A model generated the notes under the pieces. The model was not told where the DNA came from. It was given only the letters and a program-made list of their open reading frames with translations, and did not search any database. From positions 496,001 through 560,000 of the forward strand of contig NZ_JBHTAA010000005.1 of NCBI RefSeq assembly GCF_042663225.1: 64,000 bases of DNA. Reading direction: 5' to 3'. Of this stretch, positions 23,747 to 31,919 are shown in pieces. How positions within the stretch are numbered: position 1 is the stretch's first letter; each line of letters begins with the position of its first letter. Origin of the DNA: Haloferax namakaokahaiae. GTDB lineage: Archaea > Halobacteriota > Halobacteria > Halobacteriales > Haloferacaceae. Made by a program: the position numbers and the translations under genes.

Positions 23747-23751
23747 AAAAA
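23747..23751 (-). terminator. Oligo-T terminator after cytochrome oxidase subunit III
   Basis: A T5 run on the minus strand about 36 nt after the stop at 23787, matching archaeal intrinsic termination at oligo-T. The signal is weak without experimental 3' ends. Confidence 0.35.
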
Positions 23752-23786
23752 GAATCGGTCGAAGTCGTGTCGGTGACGCGAGACGA

Positions 23787-24623
23787 TTACGCGCCGACTT
23801 CTGCGCCGACGTAGAGGACGACGACGAGGAAGATCCACACCACGTCCACGAAGTGCCAGTACATCGATGCCGTGCTCACCGAGACGTGGCGCTCGCCGGA
23901 GTACTGCCCGCGGAGTGCGCGAACGAACACGATTCCGAGGAGCACCGCACCGAGCGTGACGTGAAGTCCGTGCAGGCCGGTGAGACCGAAGAAGGCCGAC
24001 CCGAAGATGCCGGAGGTGAGGGTGAAGCCTTCCTCGATGATGAAGATGTAGTACTCGTAGACCTGCCCGCCGATGAAAATCGCACCGAGGAGGAGCGTCA
24101 CGGCGAGACCGAGCAGGAAGTTCTGGCGGTTACCCTTCTGGAGCGCGCCTTCCGCCCAGTGGAGCGTGAAACTCGACAGGATGAGCAGACCGGTGTTGAC
24201 CAGCACCAACGACCCGACGAGGTGCGGAAGCTCCTGCGGCGGCCACGTCCCCGCGCGGATGAAGAAGTAGTAGCCGAACAGCGCACCGAACGTCCCGAGT
24301 TCGGACCCGAGGAACGCAATCATCCCCCAGCGGAGTTTGTTCTCGTCGTGCTCGCTCCGGTCGCGGCTCCAGAAGCCCTTGACGAACGCGTGATAGAGCC
24401 ACCCGAATAGCCCGACGAGGAAGACCCCAATACTGCCGGCGGCGACACCGACCGCGGTCGTCTGTCCAATTCCCATGACGTACAGGGCAGCGGCGACGTA
24501 GATTCCCGCACCGCCAGCTGCAGTGACGAACGGCCACCAACTCGCCTCACCGAAACCCCGCGGCCAATCCTCTACCGCGGGCAGGTGGTGTCCGTGGTCG
24601 TCGTGTCCTTCTTCCGAAGTCAT
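23787..24623 (-). CDS. Cytochrome c/quinol oxidase subunit III
   Basis: Membrane subunit of a haem-copper terminal oxidase. The 278 residues begin with a His/Asp-rich soluble segment followed by about seven hydrophobic helices. Family signatures are visible: WGMIAFLGSELGTFGALFGYYFF (the conserved Glu of helix III), HWAEGAL, and the C-terminal FGLTGLHGLHVTLGAVLL and YWHFVDVVWIFLVVVLY. I chose ATG 24623 because of an upstream TATA element; the longer frame is not needed. No other oxidase subunits are in the window, so the complex is encoded elsewhere or this gene is dispersed. Confidence 0.93.
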   Translation of the reverse strand: MTSEEGHDDHGHHLPAVEDWPRGFGEASWWPFVTAAGGAGIYVAAALYVMGIGQTTAVGVAAGSIGVFLVGLFGWLYHAFVKGFWSRDRSEHDENKLRWGMIAFLGSELGTFGALFGYYFFIRAGTWPPQELPHLVGSLVLVNTGLLILSSFTLHWAEGALQKGNRQNFLLGLAVTLLLGAIFIGGQVYEYYIFIIEEGFTLTSGIFGSAFFGLTGLHGLHVTLGAVLLGIVFVRALRGQYSGERHVSVSTASMYWHFVDVVWIFLVVVLYVGAEVGA

Positions 24624-24644
24624 AGCCGACCGTTGTGGTTCGGT

Positions 24645-24654
24645 TACTAAAAAT
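24645..24654 (-). promoter_or_regulatory. TATA box of oxidase subunit III gene
   Basis: TTTTTAGTAA on the minus strand, centred about 26 nt upstream of the ATG at 24623. It supports leaderless transcription and the chosen start. Confidence 0.55.
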
Positions 24655-24797
24655 CCTCCCAAGCGCGTCCGTGAGTGGTTCACGAATCAAACTGCGCGAC
24701 GCCGCCGTCGTGCGTACTGATTGGCCGATGGAGACGACGGTTCGCCGTTGCAGAAGGCGTCGCTGACGGCGGCGAGTCGGTCGAAATAGAGCGCCCC

Positions 24798-25874
24798 CTA
24801 TTCGACGTTCATCGGTGCGCGGTGGAACGGTTGCTGCGAGATGGTCTCGCGCAGTTCGCCGAGCGCCGCGTGGTTGTTCTCGTTCATCGCCGCCATCACG
24901 GCGAACACCTCTTGCCGGGAGACTTTGACGCCCTTCCCCGTGACCGCCGCTTCGGGGTTTGCGAGGAGTTCGCGGAGCGTCCCGACCGCGAGGAGGAACG
25001 GAATCCCCCACGCTTCGAGCGTGTTGCCGTCGCGGAGCGGAACCGTCTCCAAGTAGGTCTGTGCGTCGTCGAGGAGCGAGCGCGCGTGGTCAGCGGTCCG
25101 CTTGACGACCGAAGCGGTTCTCGCTTCGTGCTCGGCCGCGACGACCTCTTCCTGCGGGACGCCCGCGTCGTCCAGCCACTCGGCGGGGAGATAGACGTTG
25201 TTCTCCGTGGTGTAGTCGTCGTACACGTCCTTGGCGATGTTGACCAGTTGGAGGAGTTGGCCGAACTCCTCGGCGGTGTCGTAGAGACGCGAACGACGCT
25301 CGCTGTCGATGTTCCCGCGCGTCACGAGGTTCGTGATGAGGTTGCCGACGGTGCCGGCCACGTAGTAGCAGTACTCTTCGAGTTCGTCGCGCGACTGGAT
25401 TCGAAGGCCGCCGATGTGGGCGTAGCGTTCGACGAACATCGCCATGCCGGTGACGAGTTCTCGAACCGGCGGTGTGACCGCCTCGTGAACGTCCTCGGGA
25501 AGCGCCTCGAACGTCCGGAAGATTCGGGGCGCGTTGGCGACGACGTCCCAGTCGGCCGACCGCTCTGCTTCGGCCGGGATGTGTGGTTCGACCGCGGTGA
25601 CGAACTCGTCGATGTCGGTGTCGTCTTCGGGGTCGAGCGCGCGGTCGTAGAGTCGTAAGAGGTGTGCCTGCTCGTCGGGGGCAATCGACGACGAATCTTC
25701 GATAGTGTCGGGGATACGGCAGAGGAGATATCCAATACAGATGTACGAAGACATCGGCTCATCGAGGACGTTCACGGTCAAAGCAAAGGTCCGTGAGACG
25801 CCTTGGACAGCATCGTGACACCACGTGAGGTCGTCGTCAGTTGCCGGTGGCCTGGCATCGGCGTGTTGAGACAT
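24798..25874 (-). CDS. Squalene synthase (phytoene/squalene synthase family)
   Basis: Condenses two farnesyl diphosphates to squalene, the neutral C30 lipid of haloarchaeal membranes. The 358 residues carry the first Asp-rich motif DTIED (56-60) and the second DVYDD (216-220) within LVNIAKDVYDD. YCYYVAGTVG (169-177) matches the squalene-synthase version better than the phytoene-synthase YCxxVAxxVG context. FxLTVNVLDEP and the substrate-binding SRTFAL near the N terminus are also family features. A phytoene synthase assignment is the main alternative. Confidence 0.88.
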   Translation of the reverse strand: MSQHADARPPATDDDLTWCHDAVQGVSRTFALTVNVLDEPMSSYICIGYLLCRIPDTIEDSSSIAPDEQAHLLRLYDRALDPEDDTDIDEFVTAVEPHIPAEAERSADWDVVANAPRIFRTFEALPEDVHEAVTPPVRELVTGMAMFVERYAHIGGLRIQSRDELEEYCYYVAGTVGNLITNLVTRGNIDSERRSRLYDTAEEFGQLLQLVNIAKDVYDDYTTENNVYLPAEWLDDAGVPQEEVVAAEHEARTASVVKRTADHARSLLDDAQTYLETVPLRDGNTLEAWGIPFLLAVGTLRELLANPEAAVTGKGVKVSRQEVFAVMAAMNENNHAALGELRETISQQPFHRAPMNVE

Positions 25875-25947
25875 TCGAAGTATCCGATTCTAAGGAGGGA
25901 GGGATAAAAAGTTTCGTGGGGAATTCCACCGCCCTGCGAGGGAAAAC

Positions 25948-25954
25948 CATAAGC
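25948..25954 (+). promoter_or_regulatory. TATA-like element of acyl-CoA dehydrogenase gene
   Basis: CATAAGC centred about 26 nt before the ATG at 25977, supporting that start over the in-frame ATG at 25962. Confidence 0.45.
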
Positions 25955-25976
25955 ATAGTCAATGAAAGAATCACGC

Positions 25977-27119
25977 ATGGATTTCTCCCTTACTGCCGAG
26001 CAAAAGCAAATCCGGGATATGGTGGCCGACTTCGTTGACGAGGAGGTGAAACCCCGTGCGGCGGAAATCGACGAGACCGACGAGTTCCCCGCCGACCTCG
26101 TCGAAGAGATGGGCAAACTCGGACTGATGGGCATGCCGTTCCCCGAGGAGTACGGCGGTGCTGGATTGGATTACCACTCCTACGCCATCGGTCTCGAAGA
26201 GATTTCGCGCGGCTCCGGTGGACTCGGCACCATCGTCGCCGCCCACACGAGTCTCGCGGGCAACATGCTCTACGAGTTCGGGAACGAAGAGCAGAAGCAG
26301 ACCTACCTGACGCCCGTCAACGAAGGCACCGACATCGGCGCGTTCGCCCTTTCGGAACCCGGTGCAGGGAGCGACGTTCCCGCGATGGAGACGACGGCGA
26401 AGAAAGACGGCGACGAGTACGTCGTCAACGGCGGCAAGCTCTGGATTTCGAACGGCTCGGTCGCTGATACGGTCGTCCTCTTTGCGAAGACCGACCCCGA
26501 CGCGGGCAACAAAGGCATCTCGTCGTTCGTCGTCCGCCCCGAGGAAGACGACGGCTTCATCGTCGAAGGCACGGAGCACAAACTCGGCGACAAGGGCTGT
26601 CCGACCGCCGAACTCCGCTTCGACGACATGCGCATCCCCGCCGACCGCCTGCTCGGCGACGAGGGCGACGGGTTCATCCACGCCCTGAAGACGCTCAACG
26701 GCGGCCGAATCACCATCGCCGCGCGTTCCATCGGTATCGCCCGCGCCGCCCTCGACGACGCAGTCACGTACGCCGGCGAGCGCGAACAGTTCGACCAGCC
26801 AATCGGCGAGTTCCAGGCTATCAAGCACAAACTCGCCGACATGGACACGAAGGTGCAGGCCGCGAAACTCCTCATGCACAAGGCCGCGGACCTGAAGATG
26901 CGCGACGAGACGTTCATCAAAGAGGCCGCACAGGCCAAACTCTACGCCAGCGAAATCTCCCGCGAAGTCGCCAACGAGGGCATCCAGATTCACGGCGGCT
27001 ACGGCTACACCAAGGACTTCGCCGCAGAGCGCTACTACCGCGACGCCAAACTCAACGAAATTTACGAGGGGACGAGCGAGATTCTCCGCAACACCATCGG
27101 CGACTGGCTGCAGAAGTAA
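25977..27119 (+). CDS. Acyl-CoA dehydrogenase
   Basis: FAD enzyme that introduces the alpha-beta double bond in acyl-CoA. The 380 residues start MDFSLTAEQKQIR, the standard N terminus. FALSEPGAGSDVPAM and WISNG are the FAD/substrate signatures, and EREQFDQPIGEFQAIKHKLADM is the classic helix. The C terminus has QIHGGYGYTKDFAAERYYRDAK and the catalytic Glu in IYEGTSEILRN. An ATG 15 bases upstream is in frame but TATA spacing favours 25977. Chain-length or branched-chain specificity cannot be told. A PadR-type gene follows in convergent orientation after 6 bp. Confidence 0.96.
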   Translation: MDFSLTAEQKQIRDMVADFVDEEVKPRAAEIDETDEFPADLVEEMGKLGLMGMPFPEEYGGAGLDYHSYAIGLEEISRGSGGLGTIVAAHTSLAGNMLYEFGNEEQKQTYLTPVNEGTDIGAFALSEPGAGSDVPAMETTAKKDGDEYVVNGGKLWISNGSVADTVVLFAKTDPDAGNKGISSFVVRPEEDDGFIVEGTEHKLGDKGCPTAELRFDDMRIPADRLLGDEGDGFIHALKTLNGGRITIAARSIGIARAALDDAVTYAGEREQFDQPIGEFQAIKHKLADMDTKVQAAKLLMHKAADLKMRDETFIKEAAQAKLYASEISREVANEGIQIHGGYGYTKDFAAERYYRDAKLNEIYEGTSEILRNTIGDWLQK

Positions 27120-27125
27120 TCGGTC

Positions 27126-27440
27126 TCAGTTCGCGGTCTCTTCTTCGGCTTTGGTCGTCTTTCGTTCGCTGTTTTCCACACGCTCTGAGAGCCACGCGTA
27201 GTACGATTCGACTCGGCTCGCGCCGCCGTCGCTGAGTGCGTACACGTCGTAGATTCCTTCCGTTCGCCGTTCGAGGTGGCCCGCGTCCACGAGCGCTTCG
27301 AGCGTCATGTAGAACGATTGCGGGTCGAGGCGGGTGTCGTAGTAGCGCTCCAGTCGCGTCTTCAACTTCTGACTCCGGAGTTCGCCCGCGTCGTAGAGAA
27401 TCGCACACAGGTCGCGGCGGCGGCCGCTCTGAAACCACAT
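27126..27440 (-). CDS. PadR family transcriptional regulator
   Basis: A 104-residue winged-helix protein. RDLCAILYDAGELRSQKLKTRLERYYDTRLDPQSFYMTLEALVDAGHLERR is the helix-turn-helix with the PadR-type 'fYmtLeaLvdaGhLer' recognition and wing. IYDVYALSDGGASRVESYYAWL follows as the C-terminal dimerisation helix. It is divergent from the alpha-glucosidase gene (about 120 bp between starts), so it may regulate that gene or itself, which is inference from position. Confidence 0.85.
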   Translation of the reverse strand: MWFQSGRRRDLCAILYDAGELRSQKLKTRLERYYDTRLDPQSFYMTLEALVDAGHLERRTEGIYDVYALSDGGASRVESYYAWLSERVENSERKTTKAEEETAN

Positions 27441-27563
27441 ACGCGTAGGTCGGAGGTGGGCTATTCGTCAGTTTCGTTCTGTTGCCGGTATCGAACTCAC
27501 GTGTGACCGACTGTCGGTGAGGAAGATTAATTCGGACTCGAACTATCTTCGATAACAGTTCGA

Positions 27564-29339
27564 ATGGCACCCCACAGCACTGGTTCGCCCGAGGCACCTG
27601 ACGAGCGATGGTGGAAAGAGGCCGTCGCCTATCAGATTTATCCGCGAAGCTTCAACGACAGCGACGGAGACGGCATCGGTGACATCCCGGGTATCACAGA
27701 GAGAGTCGAGTATCTGGACGCGCTCGGAATCGACGTCGTCTGGCTCTGTCCAGTGTACGCGTCGCCCCAAGCCGACAACGGTTACGACATCAGCGACTAT
27801 CGCTCGATTGCAGCCGAGTTCGGGACGATGGACGATTGGGACGCCCTTCTGGAGGCGCTACACGCCCACGATATGCGACTGCTCATGGACCTCGTCGTCA
27901 ACCACACGTCCGACGAACACGAGTGGTTCCAGCGGTCTCGTCGCAGGGACGGCGCGTACGAGGACTACTACTACTGGCGTGACGGGGGCGAGGACGAACA
28001 CGGAGACCCCACGCCGCCGAACAACTGGGGGTCGTTCATGGGCGGGTCGGCGTGGACGTACGACGAGCTGCGCGGCCAGTGGTACCTTCATCTCTACGAC
28101 GAGAAACAGCCGGACCTGAATTGGCGTAACCCCGAGGTGCGTGACGAGATTGCGTCGCTCGTCGAGTGGTGGCTGGAAAAGGGAATCGACGGCTTTCGAC
28201 TCGATGCCATCAACGTCATCTCGAAACCGGAGGGTCTCCCGGACGGGAGCGGCGACACGCACCCAACCGGGGTCGAACTGTTCAGCCACGGTCCACGCGC
28301 CCACGACTACCTCCGTGAACTCTACGACCGGACGTTCGCGGACTACGACGTCGTGACCGTCGGCGAGATGGGAGAGACGACGGTCGATATCGCCTCGGAG
28401 TACATGGGTGGAGACGGCGTCGGACTGGACATGCTCTTCCACTTCGAACACATGGACGTGGATGTCGGCCCCCGTGGACGGTGGGACCCCGAGGGATGGG
28501 GCGACTGGAGCCTTCCGGAGTTCAAGCGAATCATGAGTCGGTGGCAGACCCAACTCGAAGCGGGCTGGAACGCACAGTACCTCGGCAATCATGACCAACC
28601 GCGAATCGTCTCTCGGTTCGGCGACGTTGCCGAGCGAAGCTCGGCAGCCCAACAGACGTCGTCTGTTGACGACGAAAGGTATCGAATCGAGAGCGCGAAG
28701 CTCCTTGCGACGTTCCTCTTGACCACGCACGGAACGCCCTTTATCTACCAAGGTGAGGAGATTGGCATGACGAACGCTACATTCGAGACGTTCGACGAAC
28801 TCGACGACCCGATGATGATCGGTGCCGTCGAGGACTACGTCGCCGCAGGGAAGGCTGATTCACCCGAGGAACTGCGCGACTTCTGGAACTTCCAGAGTCG
28901 TGACCACGCCCGGACGCCGATGCAGTGGTCGAACGACGAACACGCGGGCTTTACCGACGGCGAACCGTGGTTCGCCGTGAACGAGAACTACCGCGATATC
29001 AACGTCGAGGCGGCCCGGAGCGACGAGCAGTCGATTTGGCACCACTACCGGCGACTCATCGACCTTCGACACGACGAAGTCGCTCTCGTCTACGGCGAGT
29101 ACGAACTGCTACTTCCCGACCACGAGCAGGTGTACGCGTACACCCGGACGCTTGACGAGTCCCAGATACTGGTTGTACTCAACTGGTCGGACGAACCCGC
29201 GACGGTCGATTTCGGTCACACCGACGGAGACCTCGATGTATCCGACCTCCGCGTTCGTCTCTCGAACTACGACGAGACGCCGTCAACACCCGGCGAACGA
29301 CCGCTCCGTCCCTTCGAAGCAGTCGTGTATCGGAACTAA
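27564..29339 (+). CDS. GH13 alpha-glucosidase
   Basis: Hydrolyses alpha-1,4- or alpha-1,6-glucosidic bonds in maltose- or isomaltose-type oligosaccharides. The 591 residues open with WWKEAVAYQIYPRSF, typical of oligo-1,6-glucosidase-like GH13 members. A calcium-loop-like DSDGDGIGD is at 32-40. Conserved region II GFRLDAIN contains nucleophile Asp214, region III VTVGEMG holds acid/base Glu268, and region IV GNHDQPR has Asp344. The C-terminal beta domain ends at PFEAVVYRN. There is no signal peptide, so it is cytoplasmic. A TATA-like GATTAATT lies at 27525-27532. Confidence 0.95.
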   Translation: MAPHSTGSPEAPDERWWKEAVAYQIYPRSFNDSDGDGIGDIPGITERVEYLDALGIDVVWLCPVYASPQADNGYDISDYRSIAAEFGTMDDWDALLEALHAHDMRLLMDLVVNHTSDEHEWFQRSRRRDGAYEDYYYWRDGGEDEHGDPTPPNNWGSFMGGSAWTYDELRGQWYLHLYDEKQPDLNWRNPEVRDEIASLVEWWLEKGIDGFRLDAINVISKPEGLPDGSGDTHPTGVELFSHGPRAHDYLRELYDRTFADYDVVTVGEMGETTVDIASEYMGGDGVGLDMLFHFEHMDVDVGPRGRWDPEGWGDWSLPEFKRIMSRWQTQLEAGWNAQYLGNHDQPRIVSRFGDVAERSSAAQQTSSVDDERYRIESAKLLATFLLTTHGTPFIYQGEEIGMTNATFETFDELDDPMMIGAVEDYVAAGKADSPEELRDFWNFQSRDHARTPMQWSNDEHAGFTDGEPWFAVNENYRDINVEAARSDEQSIWHHYRRLIDLRHDEVALVYGEYELLLPDHEQVYAYTRTLDESQILVVLNWSDEPATVDFGHTDGDLDVSDLRVRLSNYDETPSTPGERPLRPFEAVVYRN

Positions 29340-29434
29340 TTCGCGGCATCGGTCACCTCGTATCCGGGGTCCGAAATTCAGTCTCCCCCGACAGAACCGG
29401 TAGTTTAGACAGGCCGTACTCCCAAGCCACCCTC

Positions 29435-29710
29435 ATGAGCGAATCTGTGGCAGAAGCAAACGACATCACTGCCCGCTACTACGTCACCGACGACGAACGC
29501 GTCCTCGAATTCGAAGCCAATGGCAAGACAGCGGCGGTCGCCCAGAACATCTCGGGCTACGCGATGCTGAAAGTCCGACCGACCGTCGATGGCGACGAAC
29601 TGGAACGCTACTACGGGTTCGACATGGCGCTCGACCACGCGGCGGAACTGCTCGGCGTCTCGCCGCACGACCTGCCGATTCCGGACGACGCCGAAGACAT
29701 GGGGATGTAA
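29435..29710 (+). CDS. Conserved small haloarchaeal protein, unknown function
   Basis: A 91-residue acidic protein with ARYYVTDDERVLEFEANGKTAAVAQN at the N terminus and ELERYYGFDMALDHAAELLGVSPHDLPIPDDAEDMGM at the C terminus. It probably forms a small beta-sheet followed by a helix. No known family motif is recognised. An AGTTTAGA element about 30 nt upstream suggests leaderless expression. It converges on the archaetidylserine synthase gene with 2 bp between stops. Confidence 0.75.
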   Translation: MSESVAEANDITARYYVTDDERVLEFEANGKTAAVAQNISGYAMLKVRPTVDGDELERYYGFDMALDHAAELLGVSPHDLPIPDDAEDMGM

Positions 29711-29712
29711 CT

Positions 29713-30387
29713 CTAACTTCCCCAGTAAAACCGCGGCCCCAAGAACAGATAGCCGAGCGCGAGAAACAGCAGTCCGAACGCGAACCCCATTCCGAGTCTG
29801 CCCGAGAGCAGAATTGCGAGTCCCTGCACGACGCCCATCACGAGCGCGTCTTGTGCGTGCAAGTCGGGGTAGACAACGTCAGAAATCATGAGCAGCGCGA
29901 GAATTCCGGTAAGGACGACGAGTAGCATCGGTTCGACGAAGCCGACGAGGACGCCCGCAGAGAGAATCGTCGCGGCGAGCGTCGTCGGCACGCCAACCGT
30001 CTTGTCGCTGTCGCTGTCGTAGGCGGTATAGAGCGCGAGTCTGACGACGGCCATGGCGACGAAGAAGGCGGCGACGGCGACGCCCGCGACGACGCGCAGT
30101 TGGTCGAACCCCCACGCCTCGCGGACGACGGCGGCGACGAGCAGTGCGGGCGCGACGCCGAACGAGGCGACGTCGGCGAGTGAATCGAGATACGGCCCGG
30201 CGTCACTACCGCCGTAGCGTCGGGCGAGTACGCCGTCGAGTCCGTCGGCCATCGCACCGAGGAGGATGACTTTGGCGGCCAGTCGCACGTCGATTGCCGT
30301 CAGGACGGCGGCGACGAAGCCGAGGGCTGCGTTCCCGGCGGTCACGACGTCGGCGACCCCCAATCGGCCGACGAATCGGGGCTTCAT
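29713..30387 (-). CDS. pssA: Archaetidylserine synthase (CDP-alcohol phosphatidyltransferase)
   Basis: Transfers archaetidyl from CDP-archaeol to L-serine, giving archaetidylserine in membrane lipid synthesis. The 224-residue membrane protein has the CDP-alcohol signature early in the chain, as in PssA enzymes: MADGLDGVLARRYGG (Asp48, Asp51, Gly52, Ala55, Arg56) and GPYLDSLADVASFG (Asp68, Asp72). The following ASFGVAPALL segment is characteristic of phosphatidylserine synthases. About six hydrophobic helices follow. A related but distinct CDP-alcohol transferase lies at 17.9 kb. Confidence 0.88.
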   Translation of the reverse strand: MKPRFVGRLGVADVVTAGNAALGFVAAVLTAIDVRLAAKVILLGAMADGLDGVLARRYGGSDAGPYLDSLADVASFGVAPALLVAAVVREAWGFDQLRVVAGVAVAAFFVAMAVVRLALYTAYDSDSDKTVGVPTTLAATILSAGVLVGFVEPMLLVVLTGILALLMISDVVYPDLHAQDALVMGVVQGLAILLSGRLGMGFAFGLLFLALGYLFLGPRFYWGS

Positions 30388-30422
30388 ACCGTGTGGATTG
30401 CGGACCGCCCCTTTGCCTTTTA

Positions 30423-30458
30423 CGTTTGGCCGCGCTTCGGCGTTTGGTCGCGCTTCGG
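30423..30458. repeat. 18-bp tandem repeat upstream of halocyanin gene
   Basis: Two adjacent 18-bp copies of CGTTTGG(C/T)CGCGCTTCGG differing at one base. They end 18 bp before the TATA element of the halocyanin gene at 30505. The 18-bp period and position immediately upstream of a promoter suggest a regulator-binding array. Confidence 0.7.
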
Positions 30459-30475
30459 CACGTGAACCACGCGAG

Positions 30476-30482
30476 ATTTATT
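30476..30482 (+). promoter_or_regulatory. TATA box of second halocyanin gene
   Basis: ATTTATT centred 26 nt before the ATG at 30505, consistent with leaderless transcription. Confidence 0.55.
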
Positions 30483-30504
30483 CCTCGCGTTCTGAACCCA
30501 TCGT

Positions 30505-30948
30505 ATGCGAGACGAGCGGCCCGGATTCGGGCAACAGACGCGTCGTCGATTCCTCGCCACCGCAGGTGCCGCCGCGACGGCCGGCCTCGCAGGGTGTGCG
30601 ACGGTTCTCTCCCCCGACGACGAGTACGACGTGGGAATGACCGCCGTCGCGTTCACGCCGCCGACTATCACCGTCGAAGTCGGCGACGAAGTCGTCTGGC
30701 AGAACACGAGTTCGCGCGGCCACACCATCACCGCCTACGAGAACACGCTCCCGGATGGCGCGGAATTCTTCGCCACCGGCGGCTACGAAGACGAGCAGAC
30801 CGCCCGCGACGCCTACTCGAACGAAATCGGCGGTCTCATCAACAGCGGCGAGTCTTACTCCTACACCTTCGAGACGCCCGGCGAGTACCAGTACTTCTGT
30901 ATCCCGCACGAACAGGCCGGGATGGTCGGCACCGTCGTCGTCGAATAG
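30505..30948 (+). CDS. Halocyanin (type I copper lipoprotein)
   Basis: A 147-residue secreted copper protein. The Tat motif TRRRFLATAG (12-21) and the lipobox LAGC with Cys31 mark export in the folded state and lipid anchoring. The plastocyanin-like domain shows copper ligands His in SRGHTI and Cys, His, Met in FCIPHEQAGM. A loop of about 40 residues rich in Glu/Asp (GAEFFATGGYEDEQTARDAY) between the first His and the C-terminal ligands is longer than in the halocyanin at 4.7 kb. It likely serves as an electron carrier in respiration. Confidence 0.93.
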   Translation: MRDERPGFGQQTRRRFLATAGAAATAGLAGCATVLSPDDEYDVGMTAVAFTPPTITVEVGDEVVWQNTSSRGHTITAYENTLPDGAEFFATGGYEDEQTARDAYSNEIGGLINSGESYSYTFETPGEYQYFCIPHEQAGMVGTVVVE

Positions 30949-30995
30949 TCGCTTCTACACGCTCGATACGGCAGGCGCTCAGCGGTAAGCGTCGT

Positions 30996-31000
30996 AAAAA
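30996..31000 (-). terminator. Oligo-T terminator of the ribosomal operon
   Basis: T5 on the minus strand about 28 nt after the eS1 stop at 31028, the expected archaeal terminator form for the rps15-to-eS1 operon. Confidence 0.4.
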
Positions 31001-31027
31001 CGTGAGAATCTGCGTCGCGGAGACGAC

Positions 31028-31678
31028 TTACTCTTCGTCGTCTTCGAGTGCGACGTCTTCTTCGTCGATATCGACGGCGGCCTCTTCTTCGGCTTCGACT
31101 TCCGAGGGGTGCGCTTCGAGGCTGAACTTCTGGACCTCGACGCGGCGAAGCGGGTAAATCGTCTTCGCGTCGGCGTAGATCGCCGAGGAGAGACGACCTT
31201 CGACGACGCTCTCGATGACCTCGTTGAAGGTGTGGTTGACCGCGGCTTCGCGGGTGAGCTTCGTCATGATGCGACGAATCTCCTGTTCTTGGCTACGGTC
31301 TGCCTTCTTCGTCGTGAAGGCGACGGGCTGGAGCTGGACGCGGTAGTCGTCCTTCGTCAGCACCGTGACGTTGGCCTCGATTTTCGAGGCACCGCGACGA
31401 ACGAGACTACGGAGGTAGTCTCGGGTGAGTTCTTGCTGGACGAACTCGGTGTAGGCAGCGTCGCTGCCGACGTCGTTCACCTTGAAGGTGAGCTTGACGT
31501 TGTTCGCGCCCTGGTCGTTGTTGAGTTCGCCAAGGGTCGTTTCGACGGTTCGGCCGTAGACCTTCTCAGGCTCGTTGGCGAATGTTTCGCCGAGTTCCTG
31601 ACGGTCAAAGTTCTCGGGAGCGATGAGGGTGTACCATCGCTTTCCGCGCTTCTGCTTCGAGACGGATCGTTCACTCAT
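31028..31678 (-). CDS. rps3ae: Small ribosomal subunit protein eS1
   Basis: A 216-residue archaeal/eukaryotic S1e (S3Ae) ribosomal protein of the 30S platform. The core is clear: KRGKRWYTLIAPENFDRQELGETFA, KLTFKVNDVGSDAAYTEFVQQELTRDYLRSLVRRGASKIEANV and KTIYPLRRVEVQKFSLEAHP. A Glu/Asp tail of about 25 residues is typical of halophilic versions. I chose the ATG at 31678, which overlaps the pcc1 stop by 8 nt, so it is the last gene of the operon. Confidence 0.97.
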   Translation of the reverse strand: MSERSVSKQKRGKRWYTLIAPENFDRQELGETFANEPEKVYGRTVETTLGELNNDQGANNVKLTFKVNDVGSDAAYTEFVQQELTRDYLRSLVRRGASKIEANVTVLTKDDYRVQLQPVAFTTKKADRSQEQEIRRIMTKLTREAAVNHTFNEVIESVVEGRLSSAIYADAKTIYPLRRVEVQKFSLEAHPSEVEAEEEAAVDIDEEDVALEDDEE

Positions 31679-31919
31679 GATTTGTGTCTGTGTGCGTTCG
31701 GGTGTCGTCGATGACGGTCTGTGCGACCGTGACGTTGACGACGTAATCATCGACCGTGGACTGGAGTCCACCGGTCGAATCGCGTTCAATTGTCGCAACG
31801 AGCGTGTTCCCTTCGACTGTGGTGTGCATCGAGTCGGTGTTGTCGGGTTCGACTGCCGCACGGACGACCTCGGGGTCGTCGTGCGTCGTCCGCAGGTGTG
31901 CGCGACGAGTCGAACTCAT
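31671..31919 (-). CDS. pcc1: KEOPS complex subunit Pcc1
   Basis: An 82-residue protein, the smallest catalytic-core subunit of KEOPS, the complex that makes N6-threonylcarbamoyl-adenosine at tRNA position 37. The family's short alpha/beta fold is visible as VRAAVEPDN, TTVEGNTLVATIERDSTGGLQSTVDDYVVNVTVAQTVI. It sits between the RecJ-like gene (ATGA overlap of 4 nt) and eS1 (8-nt overlap). A pcc1-eS1 pairing is a conserved archaeal context, which supports the assignment despite the small size. Confidence 0.9.
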   Translation of the reverse strand: MSSTRRAHLRTTHDDPEVVRAAVEPDNTDSMHTTVEGNTLVATIERDSTGGLQSTVDDYVVNVTVAQTVIDDTRTHTDTNHE

